Shown here one piece after another: positions 36,392 to 43,966 of a stretch of 64,000 nt of DNA (its first letter is position 1; the number at the start of each line of letters is the position of its first letter). The translations under genes and the position numbers were made by a program. The stretch is from contig NZ_JBEEAC010000024.1 of NCBI RefSeq assembly GCF_040120695.1, forward strand, positions 29,382 to 93,381. The letters are read 5' to 3'. The DNA comes from Plantactinospora sp040120695 (GTDB taxonomy: Bacteria; Actinomycetota; Actinomycetes; Mycobacteriales; Micromonosporaceae). The notes under the pieces are model-generated. The model was not told the origin of the DNA. It saw nothing but the letters and a program-made list of their open reading frames with translations, and did no database searches.

Positions 36392-37139
36392 GCGGGAGCG
36401 GCTGACCGTCGTCGCCATCCAGCTCGGCCTGGCCGCGGTGGTCGTGGCGATCTGGGTCTACCAGACGCGCGTCGGGCGGGTGTCGCCGATCCTGCTGCCC
36501 CGCCCGGAGCGGGTGCTGCAGGAGTTTCCGGAGCTGCTGCGGGACCCCGTGTTCTGGAACAGCCTGCGGGTCACGGCGCTGGAACTGGTCGGCGCGTTCG
36601 CCCTCGCCGCGATCTCCGGGCTGCTGGTCGGCGTAGTGGTGGGGCGGTGGGCACCGGCCGCACGGGTCGCCACGCCGCTGCTCGCCTGGGCACAGACCGT
36701 ACCGATCATCCTCTTCTACCCGATCTGCATCCTGCTCTTCGGGATCGGTCCGATGTCGAAGGTCGCGTTCGGCGGCTTCTACGGCTTCTTCCCGATCGCG
36801 GCGAACACGGTGCTCGCGCTCTCCACGGTGCCGGCGCGCTACCTCAGCGCCGCCGCCGCGCTGGGAGCTAGCCGGCGGCAGACCGTGACCCGGGTGCTCA
36901 TCCCGGCCGCCCGGCCCCTCATCCTCTCCGGAGTCCGGCTGGGCGCGGCGCTCTGCCTGATCGGCGTGCTCGCGGGCGAGCTGCTCGGCTCGACCGACGG
37001 CCTCGGTTACCGGATCGCGTCCAGCTCGGGCTCGTTCCGTACCCCGGAGCTGTATGCGTACATCACCGTCGCGCTGGTGCTGGTCGCGATCTTCAATCTC
37101 GCCATCACCCGGGCGGACGACCGCAATGCCCAGGCATGA
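36369..37139 (+). CDS. ABC-importer permease, SsuC type (second copy)
   Basis: 256 residues from a GTG at 36369 that overlaps the ATPase end by 23 bases. The permease loop A-A-A-L-G-A-S-R-R-Q-T-V-T-R-V-L-I-P is conserved, with about six hydrophobic segments. It is clearly different from the first permease. Two distinct permeases in one operon suggest a heterodimer rather than the homodimer usual for SsuC. Confidence 0.88.
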   Translation: MGTAGVARRERLTVVAIQLGLAAVVVAIWVYQTRVGRVSPILLPRPERVLQEFPELLRDPVFWNSLRVTALELVGAFALAAISGLLVGVVVGRWAPAARVATPLLAWAQTVPIILFYPICILLFGIGPMSKVAFGGFYGFFPIAANTVLALSTVPARYLSAAAALGASRRQTVTRVLIPAARPLILSGVRLGAALCLIGVLAGELLGSTDGLGYRIASSSGSFRTPELYAYITVALVLVAIFNLAITRADDRNAQA

Positions 37140-37202
37140 GCGAGCACGTCGCGCAGATCAGCCAGCTCGGTGCCGGCATCGGTGCGGGGATCGCCGGTAC
37201 CG

Positions 37203-38366
37203 ATGACTCCCGGTCCGGGCGGGCGCCCGACCGCCCTGAGCACACTGCTGTTCTGCCACGGGCTCGGCGTCAACACGGTGGCGTTGCCGCTGCTGGCGCT
37301 GCACCACGGGCACGGTGCGGCCGCGGTCGGCGTACTGGTGGCGATCTCCGGGTGTGGTCAGATCGGCATCCGGCTACTCGTCGCGCGCTGGGCCCACCGG
37401 TTGACCGAGCGGGGCCTGATCCTGGCCGCGGCGGCGCTGCTGTGCCTGTCGAGTGCGCTGGTGCTCCCACTGCCGGCGCTCTGGGTGTTCGTGCTGGCGA
37501 GCCTCGTCCAGGGCGTCGCGCGCGGCATCTTCTGGGTCGGTGTGCAGGCCCATGTCGTACGCAGCGTCCCCGAGCCGCGCCGTGCCCTGGCCATGGTCGA
37601 CTTCGTCGGCGGCATCGGCCTGGTGACCGGCCCGGCCACGATCAGCCTGGTGGGTGGCTCGCTCCACGCCGCGCTCGTGCTGGGAATCGGCACCAGCGCG
37701 GTCGCGGCGCTGCCCGCGCTGCGCCTGACCCGGCTGCCGCTGCCACCGCCGGAGAAGGCGGCCGGCCAGGTGTGGGCGGTGTGGCGGCACCCGGTCCTGC
37801 GTCCGCCGGTGCTGGCGGCCATCTCGACCGGCACCTGGCGCGGCCTGCTCGGCTCGTACGTCCCGGTGGTGCTCGCCGCGGCCGGCTACTCCGCCTCGGC
37901 GGTGGGCCTGCTCGTCGGGCTCGGCTCGGCGACGAGCATCGCCGGTTCGATGCTCGCCGGGATCGCGCCGCCCCGCCGGCTGGGTCCGCTCTACGTCTCC
38001 GGCGCGGTGGCGGCCGGCGCCGGGCTGGCCGGGATCGGGCTCTGGCCCGGACAGCTCCCGGTCACGGTCGTGCTACTGCTCGCCAGCGGGGTGGGCGCCG
38101 GCATGCTGCAGACGCTCTGCACCTCGCTGGCGGCGCAGGCGGTCGAGCCCGCCGAACGGGGGCGGGTGGTGGCTGACGTCGGTACGTACCGGGCGGTCGC
38201 GCTGCTGGTGTCGCCACTGGGCATCGCGGCTCTGCTGCCCGTCTTCCCGCCCGGCCCGGCGATGGCGCTGGTCGGGGCGGTCGCGGCGGTGCCGGCGCTG
38301 CGTCGACCACCGCCGACCGGCGGGCGACCACCGGTCGGCCGGGCCGACGGTCGCCCGGACGGATGA
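37203..38366 (+). CDS. MFS-family membrane protein
   Basis: About 387 residues from the ATG at 37203 (a GTG at 37170 is possible). Ten to twelve hydrophobic segments are visible, with R-W-A-H-R-L-T-E-R-G after the second as the MFS loop 2-3 motif variant. The C-terminus ends in a Gly/Arg/Pro-rich tail. It lies between the importer and the enzyme genes and could be a second uptake or efflux route for the substrate or an end product. Confidence 0.8.
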   Translation: MTPGPGGRPTALSTLLFCHGLGVNTVALPLLALHHGHGAAAVGVLVAISGCGQIGIRLLVARWAHRLTERGLILAAAALLCLSSALVLPLPALWVFVLASLVQGVARGIFWVGVQAHVVRSVPEPRRALAMVDFVGGIGLVTGPATISLVGGSLHAALVLGIGTSAVAALPALRLTRLPLPPPEKAAGQVWAVWRHPVLRPPVLAAISTGTWRGLLGSYVPVVLAAAGYSASAVGLLVGLGSATSIAGSMLAGIAPPRRLGPLYVSGAVAAGAGLAGIGLWPGQLPVTVVLLLASGVGAGMLQTLCTSLAAQAVEPAERGRVVADVGTYRAVALLVSPLGIAALLPVFPPGPAMALVGAVAAVPALRRPPPTGGRPPVGRADGRPDG

Positions 38367-38413
38367 GCGGGCGCCGGCTGGATGAGCCGTGGCTGGCTGG
38401 ATGAGGAGGAGAG

Positions 38414-39568
38414 ATGTTCGAGCAGATCCACCCCCGTACCCGGGTGATCGCCGGGGCCGGTGCCCATCGGCGCCTGCCGGAGCTGCTGTCGGAGCTGCAC
38501 GCGGGTCCGGTCTTTGTGGTCTGTGGCCGCACGGTCGCGGCCGGACCGCAGCTCGCGGCGCTGCGCGAGGTGCTGGGCGACGCGATCGTCGGGGTGTTCG
38601 ACGGGATCCGTCCGCAGGCCGGCCTCAACCACCTGGGCACGGCGGCCGCCGCGATCCGCGCCTCCGGTGCGGAGGCGGTGCTGAGCCTCGGCGGTGGCGC
38701 GGCGATCGACACCGCGAAGTACCTGATCCTGCTGCTCACCGTGGACGGGCCGCTCGACGACTTCCAGGTGCCGAAGGGTCGTGGCCGGCAGGGCCGGCCG
38801 GCCCGGGCGCTGCAAGGGACCGCGTACCCGCACGTCGCGGTGCCGACGACCACCGGTTCGTCCAGCGAGGTGATGCCCTGGGCCGGGGTGCGCGACGAGC
38901 GGCGCGGCGAGAAGGTGCTCTTCCGCGACCCGCTGCTGGTACCCGACGCGGCGGTGCTCGACCCGCTCCTCGTGGTGCCGACCGGCGCCGCGCTCACCGC
39001 GTCCAGCGGGGTCACCGCGGTGGCACGGGCGGTGGAGGCCACCTACTCCCGGGACCGGCAGCCGATCGCCGACGGGTACGCCCTGCAGGCGCTGCACCTG
39101 CTCCGCACCGGTCTGCCCCGCTCGATCGAGACACCGGACGACCTCGATGCCCGGCTCGACGCCCAGGTCGGTGCCCTGCTCTCCGGCATCGCGGCCGACA
39201 ACGCGATGGTGTCGCTCACCCACGCGATCGGGCACGCGGTCGGCGGCCGGTACGCGCTCCAGCACGGCGTCGCGCACCGGATCTTCCTGCCTCCGGTCGC
39301 CGGACGGCTGCTGCCGGCCGAGGGCTCCCGGGTGGCGCGCGTCGCGGAGGCGCTCGGCGCGGAAGGCCGGGACGCCGATGCGGTCACCGCGGCGTTGCGC
39401 ACCATGCTCGCCCCGTTGCCGATCCCGACCCGGCTGCGTGACGTGCACGTCGACCGGGCCGACCTACCGGCGATCGCCAAGGCGACCTCGGTCGAGCCGA
39501 TGATGACGTACGCGCCCCGGGAGGTATCGGTCGAGGAGATCGAGGAACTGCTGGAGTCGTGTTGGTGA
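38414..39568 (+). CDS. Iron-type alcohol dehydrogenase, maleylacetate reductase-like
   Basis: 384 residues. The NAD(P) loop G-G-G-A-A-I-D-T-A-K and the P-T-T-T-G-S-S-S-E-V turn mark the group III ADH/maleylacetate reductase family. Of the metal ligands, the later histidines remain in H-A-I-G-H-A-V-G-G and Q-H-G-V-A-H. The usual D/N-A-L-x-H-A-V-E segment reads T-A-V-A-R-A-V-E, so the Asp and first His are replaced. GAGGAGAG precedes the ATG. The end overlaps the next gene by 10 bases. It may reduce a keto or enol acid, possibly without a metal. Confidence 0.8.
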   Translation: MFEQIHPRTRVIAGAGAHRRLPELLSELHAGPVFVVCGRTVAAGPQLAALREVLGDAIVGVFDGIRPQAGLNHLGTAAAAIRASGAEAVLSLGGGAAIDTAKYLILLLTVDGPLDDFQVPKGRGRQGRPARALQGTAYPHVAVPTTTGSSSEVMPWAGVRDERRGEKVLFRDPLLVPDAAVLDPLLVVPTGAALTASSGVTAVARAVEATYSRDRQPIADGYALQALHLLRTGLPRSIETPDDLDARLDAQVGALLSGIAADNAMVSLTHAIGHAVGGRYALQHGVAHRIFLPPVAGRLLPAEGSRVARVAEALGAEGRDADAVTAALRTMLAPLPIPTRLRDVHVDRADLPAIAKATSVEPMMTYAPREVSVEEIEELLESCW

Positions 39569-40599
39569 CGCCGTCGGCGGCCGGTGGGCCGGGCAGGGGG
39601 CGCCAACCGGCCCTGCCGAGGGTGGCACTGGTCTCGACCGGTGGCACGATCGCCTCGGTCGGGCGCGACCGGCTGGACCTCACCGGGTACGCCGAGCGGG
39701 CCGAAATGCGGGCCGTCGGCGCGCTCCTGGCCGAGCTGCCGGAGCTGGCCACGGTCGCGGAGATCGTGACGGTCGAACTGCCGAACGTGCCGAGCCACGC
39801 GCTCGGCCTGGCCGACGCGCTGCGGGTCGTACGCACCGCGCGGGACCTCGCGGCCGACCCGGCGATCACCGGCGTCGTGCTCACCCACGGCACGAACACG
39901 CTGGAGGAGACGGCGTTCCTGCTCGATCTGGCCTGCCCGCCGGGCACCCCGGTCGTGGTCACCGGCGCGATGCGTCCGGCCACCAGCCTCAGCGCGGACG
40001 GGCCGCTGAACCTGGTCAACGCGGTCCGGTTGGCAACCGACCCGGCCTCGCGCGGCCGGGGGGTGCTCGTGCTGCTCGACGATACGGTGCACGCCGCCCG
40101 GGACGTCAGCAAAACGTCGGCCAACCGGCTGTCGGCCTTCCGGGGCGGGGAACTCGGGCCGCTCGGGTTCGTCGAGGGGGATGGCGCGGTCGTCTTCCAC
40201 CACGGCACCGAGCCGTGGGCGGCCCGGGGGGCGTTCGACCCGGGCGCCGTCGGCACGCCGCCGAGGGTGGACATCGTGCTGTCCTACCTCGGTGCCGACG
40301 GCGCGCTCGTCGACGCTGCCGTCGCGGCGGGCGCGGCGGGGATCGTGAGCGCCGGCACCGGTGCCGGCTATCCGACCCCGGCCGAGTCGGCGGCGCTGGA
40401 CCGGGCGGTGGCCGGGGGAGTGCTGGTGTGCCAGGCGACCCGGGTGGGGTCCGGCCGGGTGACGCCGCGCCCGGCCGCGCTCGCCGACGGGATGGTGACG
40501 GCCGGGAACCTCAACCCGTGGAAGGCCCGGCTGCTGCTCGCGCTGGCATTGACCCGTACCCGCGACGCGGCCGCGATCCAGCGGCTCTTCGACAGGTAG
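39559..40599 (+). CDS. Type II asparaginase-like amidohydrolase
   Basis: 346 residues from a GTG at 39559. Both catalytic triads of the family are visible: the T-G-G-T-I-A-S loop near residue 28 and T-H-G-T-N-T-L-E-E-T near residue 110, with the Lys region V-T-G-A-M-R-P. No signal peptide is seen, so it is cytoplasmic. In a catabolic operon it more likely cleaves a small amide intermediate (for instance a dicarboxylic monoamide) than free asparagine; that is inferred. Confidence 0.87.
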   Translation: MLVTPSAAGGPGRGRQPALPRVALVSTGGTIASVGRDRLDLTGYAERAEMRAVGALLAELPELATVAEIVTVELPNVPSHALGLADALRVVRTARDLAADPAITGVVLTHGTNTLEETAFLLDLACPPGTPVVVTGAMRPATSLSADGPLNLVNAVRLATDPASRGRGVLVLLDDTVHAARDVSKTSANRLSAFRGGELGPLGFVEGDGAVVFHHGTEPWAARGAFDPGAVGTPPRVDIVLSYLGADGALVDAAVAAGAAGIVSAGTGAGYPTPAESAALDRAVAGGVLVCQATRVGSGRVTPRPAALADGMVTAGNLNPWKARLLLALALTRTRDAAAIQRLFDR

Positions 40600-40659
40600 C
40601 GCGGTCTCGTGGTGCCGACGCGCCCCGTCCGGCGCTCAGCGTGGCGCCCCGCCCGGTGC

Positions 40660-42084
40660 TCAGCGTGGCGCCGGGGCTGCCGCCCAGAGGTCGCCGACGC
40701 GTCGCCGGTCGAGGTCGCGGGCCGCCGCCCAGAGCGCGTCGGCGCCACCGGTGTTCTCGGCGAACTTCCGGCGCACCCCGGCCGCCTCGTCGACCGGCCG
40801 GGTCGGGTCGCCGTCGAACCGCTCGGCACCGGCGATTACGTGCATCCGGGCGCCGAACCCCTGCGCGAGGGCGGGATCGGCGACGTACTCCACCCGGCTG
40901 GCGAGGGTGCGTACCGCATCTCGGGCGGTGCTCTCCGGCTCGAACGACGCGACCCCGACCCGCCCGTCGACCAGGGCGAGCGCGACCGCCATCGGCAGGC
41001 TCGCCCGGGCCTGGTACTCGCTGGCCGGTGCCATTTTCTCGGCGACGGGTTCGCAGACGATCGGCACGTACCAGGGGGCGACCTCGCAGACGATCCGGTC
41101 CACCCGGGCGGCGTCGACCTTCTCCCGCAGCGCCAGCGCCATCTCGATGAACGGGTGCAGCACGTGCGCGCAGGGGTAGAGCTTCATCTTGGCCTCCATC
41201 GAGAGCCACCGTTCGCCCAGCGCATCGGTGATCCCGGCGAGACCGTCGGTGGCTCCGGCGAGACCGTCGGTGGCCCCGGCGAGATTGTCGACGGTCCCGG
41301 CCCGGCTGTCGTCGGTCGGCGCGGCGGCGGGCCCCGGCCGTACCACCTCGGGGACGGCGCCGAGGAACGACGCGAAGACGCCGTGCCGGCCCTCCACCAC
41401 CGAGGCCGGTCCGGGAAAACCACGGCCGGCCAGACCGTCGGCCACGAGGCCGCCGTGCGCCGCCCAGCCCGGGTGCAGCCGCTTCGACCAGGTGCCGTCG
41501 CTGAGGAACTCCAGCAGCCCGCCGGACATGCTGCCGGCGAGTCCCATCGCACTGGCGATCACCGAGGGTTCCCGGCCGCGCAGCACGCCGGCCACGAGCG
41601 CGGCGGCGAGCGGACCGAGTACGCCGGTCGCCTGGAAACCGCGGGCATGCAGTCCCCGGCCGGCCGCCGCACCGAGCCTGGCCAGCAACTCGTCACCGGC
41701 GGCGACCGCGGTGATCAGGTCGGCCCCGGGTCGGGACTCGTCCGCGACCGCCAGCGCCGCCGGCAGCAGTACGCCCATCGGGTGGATCACCGAGGTCGGG
41801 AACGTGTCGTCGAAGTCCAGCGCGTGTACCAGCGTCCCGTGGGCGAGCGCGGCGGCGGCCGGGTGCAGCGGGGCCGGGTCGAGCAGCAGGCGGGCGTCAC
41901 CGGTCCCGCCCAGCTCGGCCGCCAGTTCACGGACGGCGACTCCGGGCGGTGTGGACCAGGCGGCCACCACCAGCCCCACCGCGTCGGCGAGCCGCAGCGC
42001 GACCCGGTCGCGGACCTCGGCGGGTACGTCCGCCGGGCGCAGGTTGCCGGCCCAGGTGGCGAAGGCGGTGGCGATGGTCGACAC
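40660..42084 (-). CDS. MmgE/PrpD-family protein
   Basis: 474 residues. The family includes 2-methylcitrate dehydratase and cis-aconitate decarboxylase. Visible marks are H-A-L-D-F-D-D-T at about 87-94, H-P-M-G-V-L-L-P-A-A-L-A, L-H-P-G-W-A-A-H-G-G and K-L-Y-P-C-A-H-V-L-H-P. A seven-residue repeat (G-L-A-G-A-T-D) from a 21-bp tandem repeat enlarges a loop in the middle. The gene is divergent from the M20-like gene with only 29 bases between start codons, and convergent with the asparaginase-like gene. Its reaction here is unknown. Confidence 0.85.
   Translation of the reverse strand: MSTIATAFATWAGNLRPADVPAEVRDRVALRLADAVGLVVAAWSTPPGVAVRELAAELGGTGDARLLLDPAPLHPAAAALAHGTLVHALDFDDTFPTSVIHPMGVLLPAALAVADESRPGADLITAVAAGDELLARLGAAAGRGLHARGFQATGVLGPLAAALVAGVLRGREPSVIASAMGLAGSMSGGLLEFLSDGTWSKRLHPGWAAHGGLVADGLAGRGFPGPASVVEGRHGVFASFLGAVPEVVRPGPAAAPTDDSRAGTVDNLAGATDGLAGATDGLAGITDALGERWLSMEAKMKLYPCAHVLHPFIEMALALREKVDAARVDRIVCEVAPWYVPIVCEPVAEKMAPASEYQARASLPMAVALALVDGRVGVASFEPESTARDAVRTLASRVEYVADPALAQGFGARMHVIAGAERFDGDPTRPVDEAAGVRRKFAENTGGADALWAAARDLDRRRVGDLWAAAPAPR
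41236..41298 (-). repeat. Three 21-bp tandem repeats inside the MmgE/PrpD gene
   Basis: GGCGAGACCGTCGGTGGCTC is repeated at 41236 and 41257, with a diverged third copy from 41278. On the coding strand they encode G-A-T-D-G-L-A heptads inserted in a surface loop. In-frame; probably neutral linker expansion. Confidence 0.85.
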
Positions 42085-42113
42085 GAAGCACTCCAGAAAG
42101 GGTTGTAAGGGAC

Positions 42114-43376
42114 ATGCGAAATCTATGGGATGAGGTGGACCCGGCGGAGGTCGTCGAGCTGGCTCTCACCCTGGGCCGGATCGACAGCCCGAGCGGGGAC
42201 GAGCACGCGGTCAGCGACTTCCTGTACGACTGGTGCGCCGACGCCGGCCTGGCGCTCCGGCGGGTCCGGTCCCACCCGGACCGCGCGGCCAACATCGTCG
42301 CCCGGATCCCGGGCACCGGTGGCGGGCGTTCGCTGCTCTTCAACAGCCACATGGACACGGCGGTGGCGCCCGGCGACCGCACCTACTTCGCCGAGCCCGA
42401 CCGGCCCGAGTTCCACACCGCCTGGCGGGACGGCGACGAGATCGTCGGGGTCGGCGTGGTCAACGACAAGGGGCCGATGGCGTGCTGGCTGGTGGCGGCC
42501 GCGACACTGCGCCGCTCCGGCGTGCGTCTCCCCGGCGACCTGGTCCTGACGATGGTCACCGGGGAGATCGGCCATGAGCCGGTCGACGAGTTCGACGGCC
42601 CCCGCTACCAGGGCAAGGACCACGGCAGCCGGTACGTGGCCACGCACGGCGGGCTCGCCGACTACGTGGTGGTCGCCGAGACCACCTCGTTCACACCGAT
42701 CTGGGTCGAGCCCGGCAAGGCGTTCTTCCGGATCGAGGTGCGCGGCCGTGACCGGGGCGTCTACACGCCCTACCTGAGCCGCCCGTACTCCCACGGCGAC
42801 CAGCCGAACGCGATCGTCCGGGCCGCGCCGCTGATCACCGCGATCGACGAGTGGGCGTACGGCTACCAGGAGCGGAACCGCTCGCGCCGGGAGGCCGGCG
42901 AGGTCGTGCCCAAGGTCAACATCGGGGCGGTCCGGGCCGGCCACCCCAGCCAGCCGATCCTTTCGCCGGCCTCCTGCCTGCTGTACCTGGACGTCCGGAT
43001 CCCGCCCGGTGACAACCCGCTCGGCGTCCAGGAGGAGCTGCGTGACCTGGTACGCCGGGTGACGCCGGACGCGGACGTCGAGTGCTATCTGTTCCGGCGT
43101 GGGTACGAGGCGAGCGGTGCCGAGCCGCTGGTGGCCGCGCTGCGTGCCGCCACCGAGGCGGATGTCGCCCCGGAGCGGCGTACCGACCCGGGGCATCCGC
43201 CGTCGAGCATGTGGCGCGACCTGAACGTCTGGAACGAGCTGGGGATGCCGGCTGTGACGTACGGTCCGGGCCAGGGCACCGGGGGTGGAAACGTCTCGAT
43301 CGCGGCGGACGATCTTGCTGCCTGCGCCCGGGTCTACCTGCGCACGGCCATCGAGATCTGCGGTACGCCCCGGTGA
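42114..43376 (+). CDS. M20-family metallopeptidase-like protein with altered metal site
   Basis: 420 residues; ATG at 42114 with TAAGGGAC upstream. The M20 fold is clear: H79-x-D81 (S-H-M-D), bridging D118 (N-D-K-G), catalytic E151, and E189 in V-V-A-E-T. However, the residue after E151 is Ile152 rather than Glu, and the C-terminal His ligand position (G-P-G-x5-G-G-N-V-S) is N393. Thus two of the usual dinuclear-zinc ligands are missing, while the first site and catalytic base remain. Relatives hydrolyse N-acyl amino acids, ureido acids or peptides. It begins a coupled set with the three molybdenum-hydroxylase subunits (GTGA overlap). Confidence 0.85.
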   Translation: MRNLWDEVDPAEVVELALTLGRIDSPSGDEHAVSDFLYDWCADAGLALRRVRSHPDRAANIVARIPGTGGGRSLLFNSHMDTAVAPGDRTYFAEPDRPEFHTAWRDGDEIVGVGVVNDKGPMACWLVAAATLRRSGVRLPGDLVLTMVTGEIGHEPVDEFDGPRYQGKDHGSRYVATHGGLADYVVVAETTSFTPIWVEPGKAFFRIEVRGRDRGVYTPYLSRPYSHGDQPNAIVRAAPLITAIDEWAYGYQERNRSRREAGEVVPKVNIGAVRAGHPSQPILSPASCLLYLDVRIPPGDNPLGVQEELRDLVRRVTPDADVECYLFRRGYEASGAEPLVAALRAATEADVAPERRTDPGHPPSSMWRDLNVWNELGMPAVTYGPGQGTGGGNVSIAADDLAACARVYLRTAIEICGTPR

Positions 43377-43966
43377 ACCCACCGGCCAAGCCTGGCGGAA
43401 CCGGGTCGGACCAGGGCAGCGGCGCGTTCCACTGGCCGGACGGCCGCGGTGGGCAGCCGCAGCCTCCGCCCCGTTCACTTGACCGGGTGGAGGCACCGAC
43501 ACCCGGGGAGGTCCGGCTCGACGTCAACGGCGTCGAACACCGGCTGCCGGTCGACGACAACGCGCTGCTGCTCGACGTGCTGCGCGACCGGCTGCGGCTG
43601 ACCGGCGCCAAGCGCTCCTGCGACGTGCAGGTCTGCGGTGCCTGCACGGTGCTGGTCGGCGGCGAGCCGGTCAGCTCCTGCTGCTTCCTCGCCCAGGACG
43701 CGCGGGGCCGGCAGGTGCAGACGATCGAGGGCTTCGCCGCCGAGCCGGGCTTCCCGGCGGTGGCCGAGGCGTTCGCCCGGCACAACGCGTTCCAGTGCGG
43801 GTACTGCGCGCCCGGCTTCCTGATGACGCTCAAGCCGCTGCTGGCCCGGGGCGCCCTGCGCAGCCGGGCGGACGTGGAGCGGGAGTTCGCCGGGAACCTC
43901 TGTCGCTGCACCGGCTACCGGGCGATCGTGGACGCCATCTGCGAAGCGGCCGGAGTCGAGCCGTGA
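43373..43966 (+). CDS. Molybdenum hydroxylase, [2Fe-2S] small subunit
   Basis: 197 residues from the GTG at 43373 that overlaps the M20 stop; a GTG at 43487 would give 159 residues, nearer the family norm. The first cluster motif is C-D-V-Q-V-C-G-A-C with a downstream C-C, and the second is Q-C-G-Y-C-A-P-G plus C-R-C-T-G-Y. This subunit passes electrons from the Mo centre to the FAD subunit. The proline-rich N-terminal extension is unusual if the first start is used. Confidence 0.92.
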   Translation: MNPPAKPGGTGSDQGSGAFHWPDGRGGQPQPPPRSLDRVEAPTPGEVRLDVNGVEHRLPVDDNALLLDVLRDRLRLTGAKRSCDVQVCGACTVLVGGEPVSSCCFLAQDARGRQVQTIEGFAAEPGFPAVAEAFARHNAFQCGYCAPGFLMTLKPLLARGALRSRADVEREFAGNLCRCTGYRAIVDAICEAAGVEP

